Part shown: piece after piece, positions 10,165 to 23,263 of the stretch
Layout of the letters: every line of letters starts with the position of its first letter
Position numbering within the stretch: position 1 is the stretch's first letter
Assembly (NCBI GenBank): GCA_008828725.1
Contig: MEHQ01002643.1
Coordinates: 213,577-277,576 of the forward strand
DNA length: 64,000 nt
Reading direction: 5' to 3'
Source of the DNA: Saccharina japonica
Taxonomy: Eukaryota > Sar > Phaeophyceae > Laminariales > Laminariaceae
Notes under the pieces: generated by a model
What the model was told of the DNA's origin: nothing
Databases searched by the model: none
Seen by the model: the letters and a program-made list of their open reading frames with translations, nothing else
Translations under genes and position numbers: made by a program

Positions 10165-11570
10165 GATGAAGTGATGTGGTGTCCTTAAGGCTATAGATGG
10201 TTGATAGAATATCATACAGGTGAAAGCCAGTGGCGCTAAGATTGTTCTCGTATACAGAAGTTTCCTTGGGTACATCAGATAGGCAGTAGCACAGAGGCTT
10301 TATAAGTCCATAGGAAGGTTCTAAGCGCTAGAATCTTCACTATGGACGCAGATACTCGTAGGATTAGCGCTTAGAATAACATAGGGAACGATATTACCCC
10401 TTGGATAGGATCTGGTATTATCCCTTGGACAGAGTAGATGTTTCTTCAGAATGGCTAAACACCATAGGAAAGTTCCATGGGCTGCTGTAGCTCTTCCATT
10501 CCCTTCTATCATCGTCCCTACTCGGTCGTCACTTCACACTAATCAAGTACTTGCATTGTGCGCAACTGCTACCTGGTGGCGCGGTGGTGCAAGTGTAGAG
10601 TGAAAATCATCGAAAATGGCTGCCCGAAGGCCTGAACGAATCTTAAACTTGTGCTTCATGTAGTGCATGGGCCACCCGGGGATGATGTTTTTTGTCCCCC
10701 CCCCAAAATTACGCCTTTTTTTCCTCGAACGAGAGGAAATAGGGGAAAATTTCCGGAAATACTGAAAAAGGCTGTTTCCCGGAAAATTTTGGGTTCCGGG
10801 TGAGGAAATACGCATCCCTGGTCCATCAGAAACCTACGTGGCTGAATAACCAGCAAGATATTTCGATTTCAAAACTGAGTAGTTCAATAAAACGGAATTC
10901 CACAAGAAGTCTTTTGGGACTTCTTTTGCTTTTTTTTTCTGTTGAATATGATTGGGAGTTCATCCAACTCGGCGTGGCGTGTTCCATGAAACCGAAGGAA
11001 GCCACGCAAACTTGAGCCATGTCGTCGACTGATTCAGAGGCGAGATCCACCATTCCCGAGAGGCACGGCCACCGGGTCAGCCGCAGCGCGAGGTCCGACG
11101 GGCCCTAGCATAGGGTAGACCGCTTGCGGTGCCTAAAAAGTAACATAGGCCGTCGCAAATCCAATTTTTCACCCTCTTTGCCTCCCAAACCACACGAGCA
11201 CCGACCAGGTCGCGATGCTAGATTCATCCATCCCCGTCGCTGCTGCCCGCGTTGGGCTTCGGGGCTGCGCCAGCCCACTCAAGACATCCCTAGAAGAGTG
11301 ATAGCCTCCTAGCCGGTGCTGGCAGACATAATTTTCCGCTGGCAGCGGCGCCCCGGGGAGGACACAGGCCGTAGGTCGCCTCGTTGGTTACTCACGGGTG
11401 TTCGTTGACCCTTGTGCGTTATTATCATTTTTTGACGCAATACACCATTCCTCGATAAGACCCAAACACGTTTTTTCAGGGAAATCGTCGAAAAACAAAA
11501 ATTGTTTTCCCATTTCAATAAAAAGTGATGTTCGTTAATACGGGCCCATTTAAGTCGCCGCATACATCGC
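10165..11570. other. non-coding; possible weak ORF near 11020
   Basis: From ATG 11019 a short frame starts MSSTDSEARSTIPERHG and stops near 11105. This Ser/Arg-rich head could be retroelement gag debris but carries no diagnostic motif. At 11485-11560 a segment containing AAAACAAAAATTGTTTTCCC is inverted relative to 12165-12225. Confidence 0.3.
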
Positions 11571-11631
11571 TTTTTTTTTTTTTATGAAACTTTGTGTGTG
11601 TGGGAAACATTTTTTTTTGTTTTTCGTCTAA

Positions 11632-12160
11632 CCTCGGAGTATAATTAGAGTATTTTCGAGAAAAACATATTTTAGGTACTTTGTGTCTCGCAGTATTTCG
11701 TTGTCCAATACTCTCGATATTCGGGAGTACTCCGAGTAAGTTTAGATGTTTTTACTCCAGTACTGCTTGTACTCGAGGATACAGTACTGCTCATACTCCC
11801 AGTACTCGGAGTATTTGGGCCTTCAGTACTGCTCATATTTCAAGTACTCCGAGTATTTAGGCCATCAGTACTCTAATACGTACGTACGTACCTGGTATGA
11901 TAAAAATAAATAATACTGCTGCAGCAGCCTTTTTCGTACGTACGTATATACAACAGGCACATTTTATGTAACGTACGTACGTGCGTGCACAGACAGCATG
12001 ATGACAGCATGATGCAGGCTCATGAGAATGCCACATGAGCATTCACCTAAGCATCGCTGAACGTGAGTGTATCGACGAAGAGCTATGATTGTGTCTCGCG
12101 GCACCTACTAGCCTGGTATAGTTGATACCTGGTATCAACGATATTGCGCCGATTCGACAA
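11632..12160. repeat. 530-bp tandem duplication, copy 1
   Basis: Begins CCTCGGAGTATAATTAGAG and runs through TACTCCGAGTA palindromes, a TACGTACGTACGTACC run, the GCACATTTTATGTA block and the GTGTCTCGCGGCACCTAC block. It is highly similar to 12228-12759. Confidence 0.85.
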
Positions 12161-12227
12161 AATGGTCGGCCCATTTAACGAACATCGCTTTTTATTGAAA
12201 TGGGAAAACAATTTTTGTTTTTCGTTA

Positions 12228-12759
12228 CCTCGGAGTATAATTAGAGTATTTTCGAGAAAAACATATTTTAGGTACTTTGTGTCTCGCAGTATTTCGTTGT
12301 CCAATACTCTCGATATTCGGGAGTACTCCGAGTAGTTTAGATGTTTTTACTCCAGTACTGCTTGTACTCGAGGATAAGTACTGCTCATACTCCCAGTACT
12401 CGGAGTATTTGGGCCTTCAGTACGGCTCATACTTCAAGTACTCCGAGTATTTAGGCCATCAGTACTCTAATACGTACAGTACGTACTAGATAGAAATAAA
12501 TACGTACATGCTGCAGCAGCCTTTTTCGTACATACGTATATACAACAGGCACATTTTATGTACGTACGTACGTACGTGCACAGACAGCATGATGACAGCA
12601 AGATGCAGGCTCATGAGAATGCCACATGAGCATGTCACCTGAGCATCGCTGAACGTGATGTATCGACGAAGTACTATGATTGTGTCTCGCGGCACCTACG
12701 ACTATGTAGCCTGGTATATGTGATACCTGGTATCATCATTATTGCGCCGCATTCGCAAA
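12228..12759. repeat. 530-bp tandem duplication, copy 2
   Basis: Direct copy of 11632-12160 at an offset of about 598 bp, with small indels mainly in the GTACGTAC runs. Both copies end in a TGATACCTGGTATCA hairpin and ATTGCGCCG. Confidence 0.85.
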
Positions 12760-14390
12760 GTCGTCTCTTGCCATCCCTTGGAGAGTGATCGAGATTTGTT
12801 GCAAAACCAAAACCAGCAAACACAACCACCACCACCAACAGCAGCGACACGTTTCTGCTGCTACTGATGCTCAGCTGGTGGTGGTGGTGGTGGTGGTGGT
12901 GGCGGCGGTGCTTGACTTGAGGACAGTTGTTGGTGCTCTCTGGTACCTGCTACCTGGTACCTGGTATGCGGTGGAATACGATACGAGTAGGCGACCAAAG
13001 CCAGGATGGACGGTACAATCTACCGCACTGCTGCAATACTCGTACGTAGAGCAGCCGCGAATCGCTGTGGCCATGGCGACAAGCACGGCGCACGTGCGAG
13101 GTGTACTACAGTATGCCAGCCTGCGACGTAAAAAGACGGTGCCGGGCATGCCGGCGTAGGGAGAAGCGTGCTTTGAATGTGTGGGAGAAAAAAATGGATG
13201 TTTTTTTTGTTCGCTTTTACTCCACTCTAAGTTGCTATGATAAAGTGGGCATCAAAGATCACTTGATTAAAGTATTGTTTTTTGGGCATCAGACGAACTA
13301 TATATAATAGATAGATATGTAGTCTACGCCCTGCAAAACATACACGCTGCACAGCAGTGTCACGACCGGTGATCACAGCGACAGGCAGGCATATGATACA
13401 CTACTACTAAAAAAATATCATAGAAATCTATACGATTACCCTTCGGGCTTCGGAAGCTTTCCTCGGCATATCTTCGTACCTGACAGCCACTCTCAGCCTC
13501 CAATTGCCGAAGAAGAAGTTACTTGATTTCCCGAAGTTCTTTGCTTTCTTTGCTTTCTTCTATCCAAAATAATTTCAAGATATTTGTTTTCCACACTATA
13601 ATGAAGATTTTGTTTCAAAGAGTCCAAACAAAGCGAAAACATGGATCTCCAGAAATTCGGTCATGATCGAAAACGACCCATAACTGAGCGAGTTAGCCGT
13701 TCTTACACCAATTTCAAGATGAAAGCTCCCAAATACAAAAATGGGGGAAAACGTGTTTTTTTTTCGATACAAGGGCTCCGCATGGGTGCCGGCATATTGC
13801 TACCAGGGCTCGATCCGCATCGATGTCGGCATTCGTTTTTTGTCCGCTATACCGGCCCCGCTCTGGCATGGTTCGGCGTACTGCTGTGCTGCTGTAGCAC
13901 ATTCTGGGTGTGTGGGTGGATGCATGGGTGGGTGTGTGTGGGTGACTGGGTGGTTTGTGTTGTCGTTGCTGTAGTTAGATGTCGATCTGTGGTTTGTCAC
14001 ACCATACTACTACGAGCTGTAGTTGTACTACCACACATAGTCACAAAAAGGCACAAATCACACCCACAGCAGGCAGCGCAGTGCCGTGCTGTGAGCCGTG
14101 TTGCTGTGCTTTCTCTTCCTTTCGAACATGAAGCTTCGTTGTCCTGGATAAGAAATACTGCTGCACACACACGTAATGCTGTGCTGCACACGAGTATAAC
14201 CAACACATGGAGCTCTATCTATCTACTACCACCATAATATGTATTTGCAAGTCGCCGGTACTTTTATTATTTTATTATTTTATTTTTACTTTTTGTGGTG
14301 TACGACTGCTGTCGTGTCGTAGGTGCTTTGCCACATGCCACATACCAGTACTCCTGCAGTTCGATACAGAGCGGTAGGCGGGTGCATCGC
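12760..14390. other. non-coding with short simple repeats
   Basis: A (GGT)n run at 12878-12905, CTGGTACCTG palindromes at 12940-12966, and a TGGGTG-rich run at 13907-13950. The 198-codon frame at 13641-14237 has low-complexity composition and no motif; I do not support it as a gene. Confidence 0.4.
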
Positions 14391-14394
14391 ACCA

Positions 14395-14725
14395 TGGATC
14401 TCTTGGCATTTTCAAGTCGGTCCTTGCACCACATCGTGGACCTCTTCTGCCCCTTTCCTTACGCGAGCATAGTGGGCGGCGTCAGCCGCCCTCGGAGTGG
14501 GAGCTTCGCTTTCTTCGCGATGTTTTTTCGTGTTGGAAGATAGATATTCACTTTCTGTCCTGTACTTGCCGACATGCATATGGAGCTCTTGGCATTATCA
14601 AGTCGCCAGTTGCAGCTAATTTGTTTCCCTCACTTACCCTTTTCACACGATTTGGTTATGTCCTTCCTTCCGTGAGACTATTAATAGCGGGCGGCGTTAG
14701 CCGCCCGAGCGCCGGAGCCCTTGTC
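14395..14725. repeat. degenerate tandem pair ending in GC hairpins
   Basis: Both units start CTCTTGGCATT.TCAAGTCG (14400 and 14588). Each contains a perfect stem-loop, GGGCGGCGTCAGCCGCCC at 14474-14491 and GGGCGGCGTTAGCCGCCC at 14690-14707. Unit length is about 190-215 bp. Confidence 0.65.
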
Positions 14726-14869
14726 GTATATACCACAAATATGCTAAAAACAAAATGCCCAATGAAAGAAACATTTGAAGATAGTAGAGGAACGACCAAA
14801 TATGAGGAGTCACACGTACTCACGCGCATAGACCGGCATGTAGATATACAATGGAATTAGTATTGCTCA

Positions 14870-17600
14870 TTCAATTCATGTGTCCCACCAATGTTTTCGC
14901 AGACAGCCAGCCAGTCCATCATCTCTATATTATCTTTCAAAACATCTACAACAGATTGTCGATTATCGTTAAAACGCCATCAGAGCCTAGCCTATCATAG
15001 TGGTAGTGGTGGTATTATAGTAGTGAAGACAGTCCTTCGTGCATCGCAAAACTAAAGTACTACAGAAAAAACAAGACCGCCTGCTTTCTACCAGGTGGTG
15101 CAGAATATATGTATATCAATGCGGATCGGCCATCTGACCGCTCGGTGCAGCCAGGCTGTCGAAAGGCTACACCCCAAACATAGTAGACGCCAGGGGCCGC
15201 AGTGTAATATGGACTAATCGTAATATGTTTCTTTCAGCAACACACCGCACACAGACAGAGAGGAAAAGGAGAACAATCACCACTAGACAAACACGAAAAA
15301 AACGCACGGGCCTCCCGACCAACCCACCGAAAGACTTTAGACCAGGCCAGGCCAGACGAAGCCGACAGACCGAGAACCCCACCACTCACCCACCCGGCCT
15401 GTAATAACCACCTCGCCCGTTCACCAAGAAACAAGACAGAGGCTTCGCCGTTGACGAGCGATAAGAAAACAATGCTTACTCGGCCGACACTACTGAATAC
15501 CTACACCTGTGGTAAGAATACCCAAGACAACAAACAAACGCAACACGCATCGCGACAAAAAAAAAAAAAGGATTACCAATTCAACCATGGATGCACGATA
15601 CGATCTGGTGGTTGGTTTGGTTGGATGTATGTACAACATACCAGAACACTGCTAAAACAGGCTTTTTTTTTCAAGTCCTACCGCAAGCTCTAGCAAGTAA
15701 TACGTCACCAGCAGCAGCACCCCATGAACGACAACAAGAAGACACGGCCCTACAACCCGGAGACAAAAACGCTCGTACAGCGCACTCTTCTATCGACCTT
15801 AGGACTTCTTCCTTGCCACCCACCCCCCTTCCCCCCCAACCTCCTTCACGCGTGACATACGCCTGTCTGTGCGCGGCCCACCATAGTCGACGTCATTGCG
15901 TCATGGTGTTAAGCTAGAAAAGCCACCGGTATTATAATCGAATCAGAGCCACACCCCAAATATTCTAGAGGCAACCAAAAATCTGAGGTCTGTCTTTGTA
16001 TGCTACAAAACAAACTACAGTAGAATCGTGTATTTCCTTACGCCCTATCCCCCCCACTGCCAGCCTCGGTCATGTTCACCCAGCCAGCTTTTCGACCCCA
16101 ACAAAAAGGAACTGAATGACAAATCGAGCGATCAGGCGAGCGCACAACCCTCCCCGTGCCCCGACCCCGTCCGTGCTTCCTTCCATCCTTGGAGAGGGAA
16201 ACCCGACTACAACAAGTACCGCCCGTTATAATTTTGAAAGAAGAGAACAATATTTTTTTTATGAATGACCACCAAACAAACCCTACCGAACGCCGCAAAA
16301 AACAGTTATGTATTTCCGCTGCTGCTTGCTGCTGCGGTGTTGGCTACGAAACGAGTTGCATGGCCGAATTGAGATACGACTACGACTACGAGTACTGAGG
16401 TACCCTTTTCTCACAGTGAGCAAAACCCTTAGGAATAACACACACAGGGTGATCAACGAATACGATGACCTGGCAACAAGCAAGCAAAAAGAGAAAACAA
16501 CACAACTGTCGCTCTATCCTACTCACACGGAGCTATTCACACTCATCGTCAAGCCAGATTTGTTGATGCACCTCATCACGTGGGGTAGAACTATCCCCCC
16601 CCAAAGCGGACCCCGACCCCCTCTCCCCCTCCCATGTTCTGAGCTCTGTACATTTTTATAAACAATGGGCCCGAATTCAGGCAAAATCTTGCAGCTTGGT
16701 CGGTCTTTGCCGGCGCACGAGTAGGACGTTGGCTATGGCGGCGCTCGAGAGACGGGGAAAAAGTATCGCGAGTACACACCACAACATTCACGCCAACCAC
16801 CGTTGACCAAGTTGGGAGCATCGATGGAGTGTAGGAGGGCGCAAATACCACAACGCTTGGCAGCGTAAGACTAACTGCTTCCTGCAAGCCGAAGTGCAAG
16901 CACTGAAAAATCACACTACCACTGCCGCAACGACCACCCACTCATTGCTGCCCACGGTGCGTGAGCGCTGTACGAGACAGACAAAAACAATCAACCAAGC
17001 AATCAAACAATCATAACACGACAAGTAAGGAATCTCGCTTGTTCGGCCCGATCGGTCCGCTGCTGCATCGCATCCAGCCCAGTACAAGAAGCGAGGGTAA
17101 TCCTTGTCTCCTTTCTACTCTCGACTGGCGTCTACCAGTATCACAGTATCACACTCTAGCGGCCTTTCGACCGGTTACACCTCCGGCCCTCTACTCCCCC
17201 CAGCAAATACAGTACGACTCGTGCAAATCAACCAACTAGCCAACCCACGAGACCCCAAACGATGTACTGCTGCGGCCTTCCTAAGAGCGCGCATCTCGTC
17301 GTACCATGAGAAGGAAGCCCCTCATTCCCGTCGGAACCGTTTCCCGATCAGCCCTGCCAGCAATCCAGCCATGGATGAGCAGCGCGCATTCAATCGAACA
17401 TCGTCCCCGACGACTGACGAGGTATCTGCTTTCTGGGTCACACATATTCTCCCTCTAACCCCTATTCGAGACAGACAGCACGCCCCACCTACTCACCTGC
17501 TCCCACCTACTCGCCCCGATCCGTCCACCCACCCTACCTATTGGTTTGATTTTCCCCTCCCTATTGGTCTGCATCACAACAACGCCCTGTCCCAGCCCCA
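14870..17600. other. non-coding, nothing recognised
   Basis: Scattered ORFs under about 120 codons on both strands with no motif, and several A- or C-homopolymers. The 394-codon plus frame beginning at 17104 is open mostly because it enters the AAGC array. Confidence 0.4.
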
Positions 17601-17601
17601 C

Positions 17602-18243
<642 letters not shown>

Positions 18244-18272
18244 AAGCAAAAGCCCGAGCAAGCACTCACACA

Positions 18273-21200
18273 TCACGGGAAAAAGTAACGTCTTGGTCTT
18301 TTCCCTTGCCGGCCACCCACACCACCTTCTAGGCTCGATTCCGCAGCCACCGTCGCTGCCACTGCAGCTGCCGATGCCGCCGCCGCCGACATCGCCGCCG
18401 CCGACGCCGCAGCGGAAGCCACCGCCGCAGCCGCCGCCGCACCCCCCGCCTCCTCCTCCCCCATCCGACCCACCGCACAGCGCGAGGGCGAGGATCGGAC
18501 TCCAACTCCCGCGGCCGTCCGTCCCGCTATCTCCCAAAGCGTCTCCCTGTCGCTATCTCCGTCGCACAAGGCACCCTCGCCGGCGACAAATCTTATACCT
18601 ACGAGCGGCGACTCCCCGCGCCCGGAAGACGACACGGACGCCGAGACGGAGCTGAACCCGCCCCCTCTGCCCGCAGACCTGGAGCATCCCGACAGGGTAG
18701 AGTCCGACCACGACCACACGAGGGGGATGCCCGGCCCGGACGCCCCGATGTCCCTCCCCGAGAGGACGCCCAGAGGCAGCAGCGGCGGCCGCACCAGCAA
18801 CGGCGACGACCGAGTCGAGGTCGGCGACGCCGAAGTAGAGCGGCCCGACGGCGACGGAGGCGTGAATACAAGCTGACTGGGGGCGCTCAGATTGGACACG
18901 GGCAAAACCAGCGGCGGGGGTGGCGGGAGCGGGGGTGGCAGCGGAGACGAGAGCGGCATGCACGGCATTGACGCGAGGCGTGGAGGCGCCGCACGGTTCT
19001 GCCCCGCGAAACAACCCGCAGGCACTTGCAGGGGCGGCGGCTTAAGCCCCGTCAAGGCGGGGTGTGGCTCGGGGGTAAGGAGGGGCGAGGGCATGCCCCA
19101 CGCGGGGGCCCGGGCTGGTTGCGCCCTCGCCGGCCCCGGAGCTTTGCCGGCGTGGAACTGAGCACAAGGCTTCGGAGCCCACGGCGCCTGCGCCTGAGCC
19201 TGCGCTTGCACCTGCCCGTGCGCTGCGGCAACAGCCCGATTTCGTGGTGCACGTTCTCGCTCGCGCTCGCGCTCTCGCTCCCGTTTTCCCCGCCGAACCG
19301 GGGCCTTTCGCTCAGGCGAGGCGGTCGCGGTAACTACCGTTGGCGGCGTAAACGGGATGGATTGACGGCCCTCAGGCGCGCGGGAGCCAGTGGGGGCTTC
19401 CACTCCAACACTTGTCATCGATGCACCTCGGGGCCACGGCGGCGGTGCGGGAGAGTGAGGCGACACCACTGGAGCCGCAGGAAGAGCCGGTGCCTCCGGA
19501 CAAGCCAGGTCCTTCGTCTCCGCCTGCTTGCGGCATTCAGGCGCCGTGTTCCCTGCCGCCTCGCCCATGGACGGGTCTTGTCGGTCTGACGAGGGGGAGG
19601 GGGACGCTTGCCTCTGCGTCTCCATTTCTGGCGAAGGAACGGGCGGCGGTGCGGCCGCCCCCCCCTCCCCCTCACCTTGCATCGACGGGGTCGAAGATCC
19701 CGCCGGAGAAACCACCGGAGGCACCGCCGCAGATGTCGCCGGAGACATCACGGGAGACATCACCGGAAGCATCGTGGCAGCAAACGACGGCGCTGGCTCC
19801 TGTGCTAACGACCGTGCAGGCGACTGCGAGAGGCGGGACGCGTCTTCCGCCTCGGACGCCGGCGACAGGGACCCCGGCAACGGCGATGGAGTTGACGCCG
19901 ACAACGACAGCGACAACGACAACGCCGTCGGTAGCGTGGGCGGAAGAGGCGGCGGCGTCGGTGGCACCACAACGTCGACACCGCTGGCCCCGACGGCCGG
20001 AGCGCCCTCGGGAAGCAACCCGGACGGCCCTGACCCTGACGGCGACCGGGAAAAATCATGCGCTGCTACCTCGCGTCGCGAGTCTGGGGACGTCTTCTGC
20101 AACGCTGAAGTGGGTGACATCGACGGACTCGTCACACGTGCAGCCGGCGACCGTGATCCTCCATGGCTGGTCACACCGACCCCTCCCAGCCCTGGGCCCA
20201 TATCTGCCCACCTCTCCTCCTCCTGAAGGCGCTCAGCACCGCTTCCGACAACCTCTGAAAGGGGGCTCGGCGAGCCCGAGCCCTCCTCGCTTCCAGCGTC
20301 TTCTGATTGCGCGGCTACGGCAAGGAGGCCAGTTGTCGGCAGTCTCGCGGGAGCGTTCATCTCGTCGGCCCTCTTCTTTTCCTCCAGCTCCTTCTCGATG
20401 GCCACCTCCAGCAGGTTCATTTTCGGCTTGAATCCGGCGATGGGCATAAACCCGGACGCCGCCGAAAAGTCGGCGCAGCTTCCGAAGACCTCCTCTCGCT
20501 TTTCCGACCCGTGCTCCTCGTCACCCTCCCAATCCCCGTCCCCCTCCCCCTCCCCTTCCCCGCGGTGTCCCGCCGGCGCCGCCCTCGTCCAGTACCGCCA
20601 AGGCGCCAGTAGCGAACCGAACGGTGACGAATCTCTAAGCGCAACGGCATCTTCTTCCGGAAATACCACAGTCCGGGCTGCGCCACTTTCCCCCCCGCCC
20701 CCTTGACCTCCGCTGCGGAGTCCCGCAACACCGGCGCCGGCCACACGTGCACCCTCCTCAAGCGCTGCATCGCTAAACTCTGACAGAGCACGGCGGAGTT
20801 TTCCCGGTGATCGCTCGTCGTCATCGTCCGCGGCAGTGTAGCTACCTAGCGGCGGTGTCGCCGGCGACGGGGGCAGCAACAGTTCGTGTATCAACACCGA
20901 CTCGAACGACCCCAGAGACCCTTGCCCCCCGCCCACCTTCCCCTCCCCCTCCTCAAGGGAAACCCCCTCCTCCCCCTCCTCCAGCGAGGCCGACTTCTCA
21001 TCCTGTGCTGACAGCGACGGCATCGTACCGCTCGAATTTCTCCTTCCTCGTGGAAAGGAAGACGACGCCGACGGCGCAACTTCAGTCGGGGCGTGTCGCC
21101 AGGGGGCCCAGGGGGCCGCCGGAGGCCTCCTCTGCGCGGGAGGGGGGGGTAGCGACGCCCTCTGCCCGGCAGGGGAGCAGGTCGACATGGAAGAAGGGGA

Positions 21201-21350
21201 GGAGAAGGACGGCGACGGTGCCGACGCGAGGTCTGGCGGAGGAGACATGGTGCGAGTTATGCTCGTGCCGAAGAGGCGGCCGTCTTTGTTCGCCGACAGG
21301 TTCGATGGCAACCTCGCGCTTCTCTCCTCTGCCGAAGAAAGGTCGCCCAT
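18273..21350 (-). CDS. large low-complexity, probably disordered protein
   Basis: A single 1025-codon frame rich in Pro, Ser, Ala, Gly and Glu. It begins MGDLSSAEERSARLPSNLSA and ends in a long Ala-rich run (near residues 970-1005) and a basic tail (GKRPRRYFFP). The less repetitive islands look like real protein: SFESVLIHELLLPP (about residue 148), TVVFPEEDAVAL, a charged helix NLLEVAIEKELEEKKRADEM (about residue 315), and a (RE)n run (about residue 685). No catalytic domain, signal peptide or membrane segment seen. The start may lie in an exon: the minus strand has CGCCTTTCCAG|GATATCGAAATG, a good acceptor just before the first ATG, and the frame stays open a little further. High GC makes chance ORFs likelier, but the next longest frame here is 339 codons. 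Function unknown; a scaffold or nuclear role would be guesswork. Confidence 0.6.
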   Translation of the reverse strand: MGDLSSAEERSARLPSNLSANKDGRLFGTSITRTMSPPPDLASAPSPSFSSPSSMSTCSPAGQRASLPPPPAQRRPPAAPWAPWRHAPTEVAPSASSSFPRGRRNSSGTMPSLSAQDEKSASLEEGEEGVSLEEGEGKVGGGQGSLGSFESVLIHELLLPPSPATPPLGSYTAADDDDERSPGKLRRALSEFSDAALEEGARVAGAGVAGLRSGGQGGGGESGAARTVVFPEEDAVALRDSSPFGSLLAPWRYWTRAAPAGHRGEGEGEGDGDWEGDEEHGSEKREEVFGSCADFSAASGFMPIAGFKPKMNLLEVAIEKELEEKKRADEMNAPARLPTTGLLAVAAQSEDAGSEEGSGSPSPLSEVVGSGAERLQEEERWADMGPGLGGVGVTSHGGSRSPAARVTSPSMSPTSALQKTSPDSRREVAAHDFSRSPSGSGPSGLLPEGAPAVGASGVDVVVPPTPPPLPPTLPTALSLSLSLSASTPSPLPGSLSPASEAEDASRLSQSPARSLAQEPAPSFAATMLPVMSPVMSPATSAAVPPVVSPAGSSTPSMQGEGEGGAAAPPPVPSPEMETQRQASPSPSSDRQDPSMGEAAGNTAPECRKQAETKDLACPEAPALPAAPVVSPHSPAPPPWPRGASMTSVGVEAPTGSRAPEGRQSIPFTPPTVVTATASPERKAPVRRGKRERERERERERAPRNRAVAAAHGQVQAQAQAQAPWAPKPCAQFHAGKAPGPARAQPARAPAWGMPSPLLTPEPHPALTGLKPPPLQVPAGCFAGQNRAAPPRLASMPCMPLSSPLPPPLPPPPPLVLPVSNLSAPSQLVFTPPSPSGRSTSASPTSTRSSPLLVRPPLLPLGVLSGRDIGASGPGIPLVWSWSDSTLSGCSRSAGRGGGFSSVSASVSSSGRGESPLVGIRFVAGEGALCDGDSDRETLWEIAGRTAAGVGVRSSPSRCAVGRMGEEEAGGAAAAAAVASAAASAAAMSAAAASAAAVAATVAAESSLEGGVGGRQGKRPRRYFFP

Positions 21351-21359
21351 TTCGATATC

Positions 21360-23080
21360 CTGGAAAGGCGTGCATTTGTGGGCAGGGGGGAAGGAGACGG
21401 GGTTCGATGCGGAAGAAGTCGCTGCGGCACTGTGTTACATGGTGCATTGGGTGGGTTGCTGCAATGTGTGATGTACCGCGCGCAGAGGGGTGGTTTCATG
21501 TCCAGGGCAGCGGCATTAAAAGCGGCCGGTACCTACCATACACGAATGTGTGTGGAGACATGCAAACACGTATACCAACACACGGATCTATCAGACCACC
21601 GATCTACTCGCATAGCAGGCACCAGGTTATAGACACTAAACGTGTGCGTAAACTCCGACCGTCCTTGAACGAGCGCACTTGCTTGATGCAGGACATTGGC
21701 GCCCATACGCGGTAAACGATGCAAAACACGGATTGTCATTCACCTCTTCCGAACACCACCCCAAGGGCGATCCGTTTCCCCATCCCGCGGTATCCAATGG
21801 TGAGTCAACCCCGAGCGTGTGCTGGCTTGCGACATCACTCTTGTTCCCCATGCTGCTCCATCCAAAACAGACATCGCATGTGTGCGACGTCGCATGTTTG
21901 AGTGCGAGCGCGCAAGGAATATCGGAAAGGTAAAAGCTCAGGTCAAGCTTAAGGAACATATTTTTCACGAGTTTATACATGATGCGTGAGTGAGAGCATG
22001 TATTAAATACGTTGAGGATCAACCGGTCTACTACATGAGCGTTTACAGGTACTAAGGAAGTACGTAGTTGTCGAGGATCAACTGGCATACTACACGCGCA
22101 TCTGCTGCTGTGTGTGTGAGCTTATGTATGAGCACAATTTTGAGCACATGCTGTTTCAAGCATCCGCAAGAAAGTCAACAGTCTACTGCACTGCCAACAC
22201 CCCACTGCCGTATAAGCACATTTAAACGTACCCACACTTTTTGAACATTTGCTGTACGAGCCTAGACCTTTACTTATACGCACTGCTGTGTGAGCATCTG
22301 CATGGGCATATGCTGGACATCTACTGCAAAGCCTCTTTCGGATCGAAATCTCCAGCTTAGACAAATACGCACAGCGCAGTGCGAAAGTCGAATAACGCCC
22401 CCAAAATTGATGGAAAAAAATCTTGACAACACTCGGAACCACGATTCGTGACAGTTACCAAAGAGCAACGAAGGACTAAGGAAGGAGACAGAGGACGGGC
22501 ATGCAATGGGCTTTTTCTGGCTTCTTTAGGGGGCGCTAAAAGCCCACCCCAAGACAGCACATACTGTATGGCGGCTCTTCTTTTCTAGGGGCAGTGCCGC
22601 GATCGATCCCAGCGATTTAAGTTACCACTGCAAACCAAAGTACAGTTCGTACAGTAGACGAAACGGCAAGCGGCACGCAACATTGCAGGTAAGATATGTT
22701 GAAATATACGCACAAGTTAATGTTGAGCAGCAGCGCATTAAGGGGGAACAAAACAGAGAAAACTGCTGCGGCAAAGGAAACGACGAGCAATATAGGTAGG
22801 CGGTCAAGGCAAGCTGCAGCAGATGACACGGCAAAGCTGCAGCAGATCCAAGGAAGAGCACGCATGACGGTTCTACCTATCAAAGGACCTAACGACAGCA
22901 TTGCATTCCTTCGTGGTACAAAGCATCAAAGCATCGTTCAAGATACACAGGCAATATCGCGCTTGATCCCGTGACTTAAGCAGGTGGTGCCAAACAAGGC
23001 GGTCGATCGACCAACACAATATGGCCGGCCGTGCAGTAGTGCAGCCGGCAGTATCACACCTCTCGCTTAGCACCACATCA
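21360..23080. other. non-coding; one weak small ORF
   Basis: A plus frame at 22696-22974 (92 codons; contains GRRSRQAAADDTAKLQQIQG) looks mildly protein-like, without a recognisable family. Otherwise only short overlapping frames. Confidence 0.3.
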
Positions 23081-23085
23081 AGTAC

Positions 23086-23263
23086 AAGGTACCAGGTACA
23101 CACCTGTGCATACGAAGGTGCCAGGTATACACCTGTACATACGAAGGTACCAGGTATACACCTGTACATCATGAAGGTACCAGGTATTCACCTGTACATA
23201 AGTATCCGGTATATACACCTGTACATACGAAGGTACCAGGTACAAACCTGTACATACGTGTTA
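23086..23263. repeat. about 33-bp minisatellite, five to six units
   Basis: The unit is GAAGGTACCAGGTATACACC followed by TGTACATAC. Copies start near 23086, 23113, 23147, 23175, 23205 and 23229, with small variations. Each carries the TACCAGGTA palindrome seen across the window. Confidence 0.85.

Noticed and set aside
19412..20431. 339-codon plus-strand ORF opposite the 1025-codon ORF
   Set aside because: A shadow in GC-rich DNA; composition is Pro/Arg-rich without ordered islands.
23086..23263. CRISPR-like regular array
   Set aside because: The units are contiguous minisatellite copies with no unique spacers, in a eukaryotic context.
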